A stretch of 33,270 nucleotides of DNA from CAJQND01 sp051010055 (GTDB lineage Bacteria > Pseudomonadota > Alphaproteobacteria > Rhizobiales > CAJQND01), in the NCBI GenBank assembly GCA_051010055.1, contig JBPCVY010000086.1:1-33270 (forward strand), given 5' to 3'. The notes below the pieces were generated by a model. That model worked only from the letters and a program-made list of their open reading frames with translations. It had not been told where the DNA came from and searched no databases. This document shows, piece after piece, positions 7,176-14,783 of the stretch (position 1 is its first letter; every line of letters begins with the position of its first letter). The position numbers and the translations under genes are program-made.

Positions 7176-7590
7176 GAATACTATCCGTTCCGTTCCGGTC
7201 TGCCGGGTTGAACCCGTGCATGAATAGTGACCATTGCAAGCCGATAATTGTGCCCTTGACCACGGGCAGGAACAGCAAGCAAAGCAAAATCAATAGTGGC
7301 GCCCAGAGCGCGAAATGCAGCCACAATGGCGGCTGGTAGAACCGTTCAGCAATGAAAATTCCCGGAAATACCAGATGCCCAACCAGGATCATTGTGAAAT
7401 AGGGCGGTGCATCGTCGGCGCGGTGATGGAAAAGCTCTTCGCTGCAATTGCCGCAAGTGTTTGCAGCCTTCAGATAGCGGCCAAACAATTTGCCCTTGCC
7501 ACATGCAGGGCATTTTAACAGCCCGCCACGCAGCATGGCGCGTGGGACGCTGCGCTGATGCTCATCAGAATTGAATTCCGTGCTGGTCAT
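7162..7590 (-). CDS. DUF983 family membrane protein
   Basis: A 142-residue protein of the DUF983 family: a cytoplasmic zinc-ribbon-like head followed by two membrane helices. The metal site is Cys27-x-x-Cys30 (KCPACGKGKLF) and Cys46-x-x-Cys49 (TCGNCSEEL). A conserved HHRADDAPPYFT segment leads into helix 1 (MILVGHLVFPGIFIA), and helix 2 is ALWAPLLILLCLLFLPVVKG. The function is unknown. The ATG at 7590 is preferred to the TTG codon just before it (7593). Its end overlaps the NUDIX start by 14 bases, and it follows rnr by 44 bases, so it belongs to the topA-rnr operon. Confidence 0.88.
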   Translation of the reverse strand: MTSTEFNSDEHQRSVPRAMLRGGLLKCPACGKGKLFGRYLKAANTCGNCSEELFHHRADDAPPYFTMILVGHLVFPGIFIAERFYQPPLWLHFALWAPLLILLCLLFLPVVKGTIIGLQWSLFMHGFNPADRNGTDSIHGDH

Positions 7591-7634
7591 CAATCTTTAA
7601 TGCGGTGTATTGCGGTGGTTGTAAAGGTGCAAGA

Positions 7635-9872
7635 TTACCGCTTCCCTTTGCGCTTAAACTTGCGATCCTGTTTTCTTTTGCCGCGCGGTTTAGACGGTTT
7701 GCCGCGCCGTCCCTGGGAGAGCAATTCAAAACGTAAACCGCCTGCAAGTGGAGTAACCTCCATAAGCCGCACATCAACTTTGTCTCCGAGCCGGAATGTC
7801 TCGCCGGTCTTTTCGCCAATGAGCGCCTGGCTTCTTTCGTCATGTACAAAATAGTCGCCCAACAATGTTGAGGCGGGAACAAAGCCATCCGCCCCGCTTT
7901 CAGAGAGTTTGACGAACATTCCAGTCCGGGTGAGCCCGGCAATGCGGCCCCGGAAAATGCCGCCGACCTGATCGGAAAGCCATGCAGCCATGAGCCTGTC
8001 TGCGGTTTGCCGCTCCGCCGCCATGGCCCTGCGCTCGGCATTGGAAATAAGCTCGGATGTTTCATCGAGTGTTTCGATATCGTTTTTCGAAAGCCCGCCC
8101 GGCCCAAACCCAAGCGCGGTCACAAGGCCGCGATGGACAATCAAATCCGCATAGCGGCGGATGGGCGACGTGAAATGAGCGTACCGGCGCAGGTTCAGGC
8201 CGAAATGGCCCCGGTTATGGGCTTCATAGACGGCCTGCATCTGCGTGCGAAGAATAACTTCGCTCACCAGGTGCTCATACTCCTTGCCGCGCACCTCGTT
8301 GAGGATCTTGTTGAACATTTTCGTGTTGAGCACCTGTCCCTTGGCCAGCTTGATGCCGAGGGTTTGGAGAAACTCTGAAAGGGCGCGCATTTTCTCATCT
8401 GTCGGGGCATCATGGAGGCGGTAGATGAGGGGGGTGCGTTTTGCCTCCAGGGTTTCGGCGGCGCACACATTGGCCTGGATCATGAACTCTTCGATGAGCT
8501 TGTGGGCGTCCAGCCTGTCCGGTCTGATTACCCGGTCGATTGTGCCATCATCTGCCAGAATGATTTTCCGCTCCGGAATATCAAGCTCCAGCGGTTCACG
8601 CACATGGCGGCCCTTGGCGACAATCTCGTAGGCGCTCCACAGGGGCTTGAGCACAGTTTCCAAAAGCTCACCGGCTTTTTCTCCGCCGTTGGCACCGTTA
8701 ATTGCTGCTTGTGCGTCCGAGTAGGAAATATTCGCTGCCGAGCGCATGATGATGCGTTCAAACTTGTGGCCAGTTTTGTTGCCCTTGGCATCGAATTCCA
8801 TGGTGGCGGCGATTGCCGGGCGGTCTTCCTTTTCTCTCAGCGAGCACAAATCGTTGGAAAGGCGTTCCGGCAGCATGGGCACCACCTGATCGGGGAAATA
8901 GACCGAGTTGCCGCGTACCCGCGCTTCTTTGTCGAGCTGGGTGCCCGGTCGCACATACCAGGAGACATCGGCGATGGCAACAATGACCTGGCAGCCTTTC
9001 CCGGTAATTTCCGCCCACACTGCGTCATCATGATCGCGGGCATCTGCCGGGTCGATGGTGACAAGCGGGATTTTGCGCATATCAACGCGCCCATCAGGCA
9101 CCGCCGGCTGAAGGTTTTCCACCTCTGCCATGACGTCGTCTGAAAACCGGTCCGGTATGGCGTGCTGGTGAATGGCGATTACGGAGATGTTGCGCTGGTC
9201 ATCAAGGGCGCCAAGGCGTTCGCGCACACGGGCCGATTTCAACCCCCGGCCACGGTCGCGCATAATCTCCACCGCTACCAACTCACCGTGCCTGGCATCC
9301 TTGTCGTCACCGGGCGCCACTTGCAATTCATGGCGCGCCTTTCGGTCAACCGGCGATATGCGCATGTCTTTGCCCGATTTCTGGAACACCCCGATGATGC
9401 GGGTGCCCGAACGGGTGAGGCGGCGGATGACGCGCCCTTCATAAGGGTAGTCTGCATCATCGGTTTTAATCAGCTTGGCAAGAACCCTGTCGCCTTGGCC
9501 AGGTGGGCGCTGCGCCTCAGTGCGCCCGCCTGCCGAACGGGCTTTAATGAGCACTTTGGGGGGCGGTGCCTCGGCATCTGCATCCCAGGAAATGGGCTCG
9601 CCATAAAGCTCGCCATCTGCATCTGTGCCGATAATTTCCAAAACCGTTACTGAGGGCAAATCAGCAGAGTCTGAAAAGCTGCGGGCCTGTTTTTGCAGAA
9701 CCCCGTCCGCTGCCATCTCTTTAAGCAGCTTTTTCAACTCAATTCGGCGGGCACCCTTGATGTTAAAGGCGCGGGCGATCTCGCGCTTGCCCACTTTGCC
9801 ATCTGCCAGGCGGATAAATTCCAGCACCTGTTCGCGGCTGGGGAAAGGGGTCCTGACTTTTGTTTTGGCCAA
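7635..9872 (-). CDS. rnr: Ribonuclease R
   Basis: RNase R is the processive 3'-5' exoribonuclease that degrades structured RNA and works with tmRNA in clearing non-stop messages. The 745-residue protein has the expected order: a winged-helix start (KREIARAFNIKGARRIELKKLL, about 28-50), cold-shock-like RNA-binding domains (about 70-230), the RNB catalytic domain with the Asp cluster IDPADARDHDD at 273-283, an S1 domain (GGIFRGRIAGLTRTGMFVKLSESG, about 640-720), and a lysine/arginine-rich tail. The start is TTG at 9872, only three bases after the topA stop; no nearby ATG would keep the conserved N-terminus. The TTG and lack of a strong Shine-Dalgarno suggest it relies on coupling to topA. Confidence 0.95.
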   Translation of the reverse strand: MAKTKVRTPFPSREQVLEFIRLADGKVGKREIARAFNIKGARRIELKKLLKEMAADGVLQKQARSFSDSADLPSVTVLEIIGTDADGELYGEPISWDADAEAPPPKVLIKARSAGGRTEAQRPPGQGDRVLAKLIKTDDADYPYEGRVIRRLTRSGTRIIGVFQKSGKDMRISPVDRKARHELQVAPGDDKDARHGELVAVEIMRDRGRGLKSARVRERLGALDDQRNISVIAIHQHAIPDRFSDDVMAEVENLQPAVPDGRVDMRKIPLVTIDPADARDHDDAVWAEITGKGCQVIVAIADVSWYVRPGTQLDKEARVRGNSVYFPDQVVPMLPERLSNDLCSLREKEDRPAIAATMEFDAKGNKTGHKFERIIMRSAANISYSDAQAAINGANGGEKAGELLETVLKPLWSAYEIVAKGRHVREPLELDIPERKIILADDGTIDRVIRPDRLDAHKLIEEFMIQANVCAAETLEAKRTPLIYRLHDAPTDEKMRALSEFLQTLGIKLAKGQVLNTKMFNKILNEVRGKEYEHLVSEVILRTQMQAVYEAHNRGHFGLNLRRYAHFTSPIRRYADLIVHRGLVTALGFGPGGLSKNDIETLDETSELISNAERRAMAAERQTADRLMAAWLSDQVGGIFRGRIAGLTRTGMFVKLSESGADGFVPASTLLGDYFVHDERSQALIGEKTGETFRLGDKVDVRLMEVTPLAGGLRFELLSQGRRGKPSKPRGKRKQDRKFKRKGKR

Positions 9873-9875
9873 TTC

Positions 9876-12455
9876 TTATGCAGACTTTGCTGCCGGGGCA
9901 GCCTTTTTGCGCTTTGCAGGGGCTTTCTTCTTGCCGCCGCCCTTGGCAGCTTTCGCGGCGATCAGTTCAACCGCCTGCTCGAGTGTTACCGACTCAGGAT
10001 CAGTATCTTTCGGCAAGGTCGCATTTATGCGCCCATGCTTGACGTAAGGGCCGTAACGCCCGCTCATGACATTCACCGCACCACCACCATCGGGGTGCTC
10101 GCCAAGCTCCTTCAAGGTTCCCGCGCGGCCTCCGGACTTGGAAGCCTTTTCCGCAAGCACTGTCACCGCCCGGTTGATGCCGATGGTGAACAGGTCCTCT
10201 ACATTCTCCAGATTGGCATAAACTCCATTGTGAAGAACGAACGGCCCATAGCGGCCAAGGCCTGCGGTTATCGGCTTTCCGGTTTCCGGATGCATGCCCA
10301 CTTCGCGTGGCAGGCTTAACAGTTTCAGGGCCAGCTCAAAGTTGACATCGGATGGTTGCACCCCCTTAGGAAGGGAAGAGCGTTTGGGTTTTTCATCTCC
10401 ATCAGCCTTGCCGAGCTGCACATAAGGCCCAAACCGGCCATCGCGCAGGAGAACGGGCAAACCTGTCTCAGGGTCGAGGCCCAATTCAACCCCATCACCG
10501 TTTGAGCGGGCGGCCTTTTCCTTGTCGTCGCCATTTTCCGTTATCTGGCGGGTGAACCGGCAATCCGAATAATTTGAGCAACCGACAAAGGCGCCAAACC
10601 GGCCCACCTTCAAAGAGAGTTTTCCATCTTCGCAAGCCGGGCAGGCGCGCGGGTCTGAACCGTCTTCTTTTTCCGGGAACACGTGTGGGGCAAGAATTTC
10701 ATTCAGTGCCTCAAGCACTTCACTCACACGCAAGTCGGCGATATCACCAACTGCTTTGTTAAAGTCGCGCCAGAAATCGCGCAAAACCTGCTTCCAGTCC
10801 ACCTGGCCAGCGGAAATCTTGTCGAGCTGCTCTTCCAGACTCGCTGTAAAATCATATTCAACGTAACGGGCAAAGAAGCTCTCCAGGAACGCGATAACTA
10901 GGCGGCCCTTGTCTTCCGGGACAAAGCGCTTTTTATCAAGGCGTACATATTCGCGGTCGCGCAGGGTGGTGAGCGTGGATGTGTATGTAGATGGGCGGCC
11001 AATGCCCAGCTCTTCCATGCGCTTGATGAGGGTTGCTTCGGTATAACGCGGTGGGGGCTCGGTGAAATGCTGGTTTGAGGACACCTTTTCCAGGCCCACC
11101 TTGTCGCCGGTCGCCATTTTCGGAAGGCGCCGGGCGTCATCTTCCTCGGCATCATCAAGCCCCTCCTGATAGAGCTTGAAGAAGCCGTCGAATCGAATAA
11201 CCGAACCGGTTGCGCGCACGGTGTAGCGTTGGCCGTCAGTCCCTTCGGTGACGATATCAACCCGGGTGCGCTCAAGTTCAGCGCTTTCCATCTGGCTCGC
11301 GATGGTGCGTTTCCAGATGAGCTCGTAGAGCCTGAATTGGTCCTGATCGAGCGCGCGAGAGACCTTTGCAGGCATGCGGGTGAGATCGGTCGGGCGAATC
11401 GCCTCGTGCGCCTCTTGCGCGTTTTTAGCCTTGGTCTTGTAGGCGCGGGGCACACCAGGCACGTATGGCTCGCCAAATTCGGACTGAATTACGTTGCGGG
11501 CATCGGCAATGGCTTCCCGGGCCATTTGGACCCCGTCAGTACGCATATAGGTGATAAGGCCGACCGTTTCCCCGCCAATGTCGATGCCTTCATAAAGTCG
11601 CTGTGCGATGCGCATGGTGTGGGCAGAAGAAAAGCCCAGTTTGCGCGAAGCCTCCTGTTGCAGGGTTGATGTGGTGAAGGGCGCGCTTGGGTGGCGCTTT
11701 TGCGGTTTTGCCTCAACCGTATCAACGCTATAGGCGCTGTCCTTGATCGCAGCCTCAATCGCCTTGGCAGAAGCCTCGTCAGGAATATCGAACTTGCTGA
11801 GCTTTTTACCTGCTACCGCATTCAGCTTTGCGGTGAACGGGTTGCCTTCTGTTGTGTTCAGGTTGAAATCAAGTGTCCAATATTCCCGCGGCTTGAAGGC
11901 TTCAATTTCCAGCTCGCGGTCGCAAATGAGCCGCAGGGCCACAGATTGAACGCGGCCGGCTGAGCGCGAGCCGGGCAGTTTCCGCCACAGAACGGGGCTC
12001 AGGGTAAACCCGACCAGATAATCCAACGCGCGGCGGGCAAGATAGGCTTCGATGAGATCGCGGTCCAGATCGCGCGGCTCCTTCATCGCATCCATAATCG
12101 CCGATTTCGTGATGGCGTTGAAAACCACGCGCTGTACCTGCTTGTCCTCCAGAGCCTTCTTCTGGTTCAGGATATCCAGAACATGCCAGGAAATGGCCTC
12201 ACCTTCGCGGTCGGGGTCAGTTGCCAGAATCAGGGTGTCGGCATCTTTCAATGCCTTGACGATATCGTTGACGCGCTGTTTTGACTTTGCGTCCACATCC
12301 CAGATCATGGAGAAATCTTCGTCCGGCTTTACCGAACCGTCCTTGGATGGCAGGTCGCGCACGTGGCCGTAAGACGCCAGCACTGTGTAATCGCTGCCGA
12401 GATATTTGTTTATGGTTTTTGCCTTGGCAGGTGATTCAACTACAACAACGTTCAT
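9876..12455 (-). CDS. topA: DNA topoisomerase I (type IA)
   Basis: TopA relaxes negative supercoils by passing one strand through a transient nick. The 859-residue protein shows the Toprim domain at the N-terminus (VVVESPAKAKTINKYLG, then ATDPDREGEAISWH with the acidic metal-binding residues). The active-site Tyr303 is in LITYMRTDG, and SAGRVQSVALRLI forms part of the type IA core. A Cys4 zinc ribbon CPACEDGKLSLKVGRFGAFVGCSNYSDC is followed by several zinc-less C-terminal repeats (GRFGPYVQLG, GRYGPFVLHN, GRYGPYVKHG) and a Lys/Ala-rich tail. This is the alphaproteobacterial layout with one zinc ribbon and three or so degenerate repeats. It is the first gene of the topA-rnr-DUF983-NUDIX group. 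Confidence 0.96.
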   Translation of the reverse strand: MNVVVVESPAKAKTINKYLGSDYTVLASYGHVRDLPSKDGSVKPDEDFSMIWDVDAKSKQRVNDIVKALKDADTLILATDPDREGEAISWHVLDILNQKKALEDKQVQRVVFNAITKSAIMDAMKEPRDLDRDLIEAYLARRALDYLVGFTLSPVLWRKLPGSRSAGRVQSVALRLICDRELEIEAFKPREYWTLDFNLNTTEGNPFTAKLNAVAGKKLSKFDIPDEASAKAIEAAIKDSAYSVDTVEAKPQKRHPSAPFTTSTLQQEASRKLGFSSAHTMRIAQRLYEGIDIGGETVGLITYMRTDGVQMAREAIADARNVIQSEFGEPYVPGVPRAYKTKAKNAQEAHEAIRPTDLTRMPAKVSRALDQDQFRLYELIWKRTIASQMESAELERTRVDIVTEGTDGQRYTVRATGSVIRFDGFFKLYQEGLDDAEEDDARRLPKMATGDKVGLEKVSSNQHFTEPPPRYTEATLIKRMEELGIGRPSTYTSTLTTLRDREYVRLDKKRFVPEDKGRLVIAFLESFFARYVEYDFTASLEEQLDKISAGQVDWKQVLRDFWRDFNKAVGDIADLRVSEVLEALNEILAPHVFPEKEDGSDPRACPACEDGKLSLKVGRFGAFVGCSNYSDCRFTRQITENGDDKEKAARSNGDGVELGLDPETGLPVLLRDGRFGPYVQLGKADGDEKPKRSSLPKGVQPSDVNFELALKLLSLPREVGMHPETGKPITAGLGRYGPFVLHNGVYANLENVEDLFTIGINRAVTVLAEKASKSGGRAGTLKELGEHPDGGGAVNVMSGRYGPYVKHGRINATLPKDTDPESVTLEQAVELIAAKAAKGGGKKKAPAKRKKAAPAAKSA

Positions 12456-12831
12456 ATGTTCACTCTGATCTAGGCTGCGTGTTCGCAGCTCAGTTGCGGC
12501 ACGGGCACTAATTTCAAAAACTAAAACCGGGTACTTCGATGGCGCGGTTTAATGTCTAACAGGCCAAGGCGCAAGAAAATGATGAAAACTCGGCCCGGAG
12601 TCAAATTTTGCGTGTGCTGCTGTGCACAATGTTATGAAGCAAGAAAGGCGCAAATTTGATACTATTTTAAATTGCATATTGATAATTTGCTAATCCATTG
12701 GTAGTAATACCATTAATACGTATGCGGAAAAGATTCGCGTAAAACGAGTGGTTAGCAATTGAAAGAGCATAGAAATTTGATTGTCTGATGCGAAGCGTCG
12801 CTGCGAATTTCGAAAAAACTTTATTAGTTCC
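12456..12831. promoter_or_regulatory. Divergent intergenic region topA / small ORF
   Basis: This 376-base gap carries the topA promoter and that of the small plus-strand gene. It is AT-rich between about 12650 and 12770. I see a short dyad TGGTA-GTAA-TACCA near 12700 that might be an operator, but no convincing -35/-10 pair, RNA fold or open frame. The frame of the small gene is open back to an ATG at 12788; that extension looks less protein-like than the rest. Confidence 0.4.
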
Positions 12832-13023
12832 ATGAAAGAATCAGACAGAAATCTCGCAAACACTGAAGCCGCAGAATATATTGCGGAGATGGCCGCGGGC
12901 CTGCGCGAAATCGCCAAACAGGCGAATATGGAGTTTCTCGCCTACCTTTTAGATATGGTCTACCACGAGGCCTTTGACAAAAACAGCAGCGCAGCTGGCG
13001 GACATAAACAAGGCGGCAATTGA
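12832..13023 (+). CDS. Small conserved helical protein
   Basis: A 63-residue acidic, helix-rich protein: MKESDRNLANTEAAEYIAEM, then LREIAKQANMEFLAYLLDMVYHEA. I recall short rhizobial proteins of unknown function with the same AAEYIAELAAGL...LAYLLDMA.LEA pattern, so I regard it as a real gene. It has no membrane segment, cysteines or catalytic motif. The ATG at 12832 is chosen because conservation seems to begin there; a longer version from about 12781 is possible and no strong Shine-Dalgarno decides between them. It stands alone on the plus strand between topA and dprA, facing the dprA 3' end. Confidence 0.6.
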   Translation: MKESDRNLANTEAAEYIAEMAAGLREIAKQANMEFLAYLLDMVYHEAFDKNSSAAGGHKQGGN

Positions 13024-13032
13024 AAACGGCGC

Positions 13033-13242
13033 TCAGATTTCAGACACTTTCTGTTCGCCATGTCGTTGAAGCCTCCCGGCAAGTTCCAATTCCAGCAAAA
13101 CCGTGAGCACCATGCCGGCATGCTCGCCGCTTTCCCGGATCAGGTCGTCTATTTCAATGGGCGAGGGACCAAGCAGTGAAATAACCCTCTCACGGGCATT
13201 GTCAGGAACGTTCTCAAGATAGTCGAAGCCGTTCTTGTCCGG
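13033..13242 (-). pseudogene. dprA: Detached winged-helix C-terminus of dprA
   Basis: Immediately after the TAA that ends dprA, the same reading frame continues for 69 sense codons to a TGA at 13033-13035. The peptide is clearly the DprA C-terminal winged-helix domain: RVISLLGPSPIEIDDLIRES, then VLLELELAGRLQRHGEQKVS. No further stop interrupts it and codon use matches the neighbours. It has no start codon or ribosome site of its own at its beginning. The likeliest readings are a recent nonsense mutation or a sequencing error at 13243-13245. Confidence 0.8.
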
Positions 13243-14145
13243 TTATTCTATGTTGCGCTCGACAAACAAATCCGGTTCCAGCACTGGGCCAAGCTCCTTG
13301 GCCACGTCTTCAGCGCCGGTGGTTAGAACCGCGCCATCACGGAGCAATTTGTTAGTGCCGCTGGCGCGCGGGTCCATTGGTGAGCCAGGCATCGCAAAAA
13401 CCGTGCGGTTTTGTTCATTGGCCAATCGTGCGGAAATCAGCGAGCCTGAGCGCATTGCAGCTTCAACAACAACCACCCCATAACTCATGCCAGCAATGAT
13501 GCGGTTACGGCGCGGAAAATGCTTGGCTTGTGGTTTGGTGCCGGGCAGCATTTCGGTCACGATTGCGCCGCCATCAGAAACTATTCGGTGGTAGAGATCC
13601 GCATTTTCCGGCGGGTAAATGTTGTCGATACCCCCGGCAAGAACAGCAAACGTGTTTGTTTCGCTGCTTGCCTCATGAGCTGCGGTGTCGATGCCACGGG
13701 CCAGCCCGGAAACCGTTGTAAATCCCAAACCGCCCAGATCGGCGGCAATCTTCCGTGTGAATTTCAACCCGGCGGCAGAGGCGTTGCGCGCCCCCACAAT
13801 GGCGATGGTTGGCTTCACGGTGCATGCGATGTCGCCTTTAACGCACAAAAGCGGCGGGCAGCTGTCAATGTGGCGCAAGAGGGGGGGGGGATAATCATTT
13901 TCACCAAAGGCAATGAAACGCGCGTTAAGCGATCTGGCATAATCCAGGATTTGTTCAGCATCTTCTCTAGGGCAGATGCGCAAATGTCGCCGCATGCCGC
14001 CACGGGCAGAAACTTCTGGCAATGCTTCCAGCGCCTGGGCAGCGCCGCCGTAGCGATTTATAAGGGTTCTGAATGTTGCCGGGCCAACATTTTCTGAAAG
14101 GGAAAGGCGCAGCCAGTCGCGGAGTTGAGTTTTGGTGAGGGACAT
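13243..14145 (-). CDS. dprA: DNA processing protein DprA, truncated by in-frame stop
   Basis: DprA binds incoming single-stranded DNA during natural transformation and loads RecA. The 300 residues present hold the N-terminal helical region and the full Rossmann-like DNA-processing domain: IAIVGARNASAAG, TVSGLARGIDTAAH, a FPRRNRIIAGMSYGVVVVEA core and FAMPGSPMDPRASGTNKLL. Family members with a C-terminal winged helix run to about 370 residues. Here translation ends at TAA (13243-13245) while the winged-helix domain continues in the same frame. The Rossmann domain alone is the ssDNA/RecA-binding part in other species, so the truncated product may work. The start is the ATG at 14145 with GGAG upstream; a TTG lies 15 bases earlier. 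A run of ten C (minus strand) encodes YPPPL near residue 90. Confidence 0.88.
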   Translation of the reverse strand: MSLTKTQLRDWLRLSLSENVGPATFRTLINRYGGAAQALEALPEVSARGGMRRHLRICPREDAEQILDYARSLNARFIAFGENDYPPPLLRHIDSCPPLLCVKGDIACTVKPTIAIVGARNASAAGLKFTRKIAADLGGLGFTTVSGLARGIDTAAHEASSETNTFAVLAGGIDNIYPPENADLYHRIVSDGGAIVTEMLPGTKPQAKHFPRRNRIIAGMSYGVVVVEAAMRSGSLISARLANEQNRTVFAMPGSPMDPRASGTNKLLRDGAVLTTGAEDVAKELGPVLEPDLFVERNIE

Positions 14146-14180
14146 TTTGCCGGGCTCCAATTTTCAGCCCAGCCAGATTC

Positions 14181-14783
14181 TTATTTGCCGAGCTTTATTT
14201 TTGATTCCCGGCCCGTAAGCAGCCGCCCGATATTCTCGCGGTGCGTAAAGAAGATTATGGCCGCCATTACGAAAAAGGGCCAGACCAATTGTGGTGAACC
14301 TGCCAGATAGGCCCATAGAGGCACCAATGCGCTTGCGGTAAGTCCTGCCAATGACGACATACGGAATACTGCCGCTGCCACTAACCAAACCACGCAAAAG
14401 CCCAATGCCGCCATCCAGGAAAGCCCGAGCACAACACCAAGATAGGTGGCAACGCCCTTACCGCCTTTGAAGTTCAGCCAAACAGGAAATATGTGGCCAA
14501 CGAAGGCGGCGATCCCGGCGGCAATGCCGGCGCCAAGGCCGAACTGCAGGCCAATTAGGGTGGGAATGGTTCCCTTCAGCAAGTCGCAAGCCAACGTAGC
14601 AGCGGCAAGTTTCTTGGAACCGGTGCGCAAAACATTTGTAGCGCCGATATTTCCCGAACCGATGGAGCGGATATCTTCGGTACCTGCGATGCGGGTAATC
14701 AACATGCCAAAGGGAATGCTGCCACACAGATATCCGCCAATGGCCGCCAAAACGTACGTTAAAATAGGAAGTTCACCGCTCAT
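14181..14783 (-). CDS. plsY: Acyl-phosphate glycerol-3-phosphate acyltransferase
   Basis: PlsY is the inner-membrane enzyme that transfers an acyl group from acyl phosphate to glycerol-3-phosphate, making lysophosphatidic acid for phospholipid synthesis. The 200-residue protein has about seven membrane helices and the three family motifs: SIGSGNIGATN (motif 1), FKGGKGVATYLG (motif 2) and HRENIGRLLTGRE (motif 3). GSIPFG in helix 1 is also typical. The ATG overlaps the pyrC' stop by four bases (ATGA), and dprA begins 35 bases after its stop, so it sits inside the pyrB-pyrC'-plsY-dprA operon. Its length is normal for the family. Confidence 0.96.
   Translation of the reverse strand: MSGELPILTYVLAAIGGYLCGSIPFGMLITRIAGTEDIRSIGSGNIGATNVLRTGSKKLAAATLACDLLKGTIPTLIGLQFGLGAGIAAGIAAFVGHIFPVWLNFKGGKGVATYLGVVLGLSWMAALGFCVVWLVAAAVFRMSSLAGLTASALVPLWAYLAGSPQLVWPFFVMAAIIFFTHRENIGRLLTGRESKIKLGK

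Noticed and set aside
8412..9143. 243-codon open frame on the plus strand inside rnr
   Set aside because: Fully antisense to the RNB catalytic domain of RNase R; typical shadow frame in GC-rich DNA.
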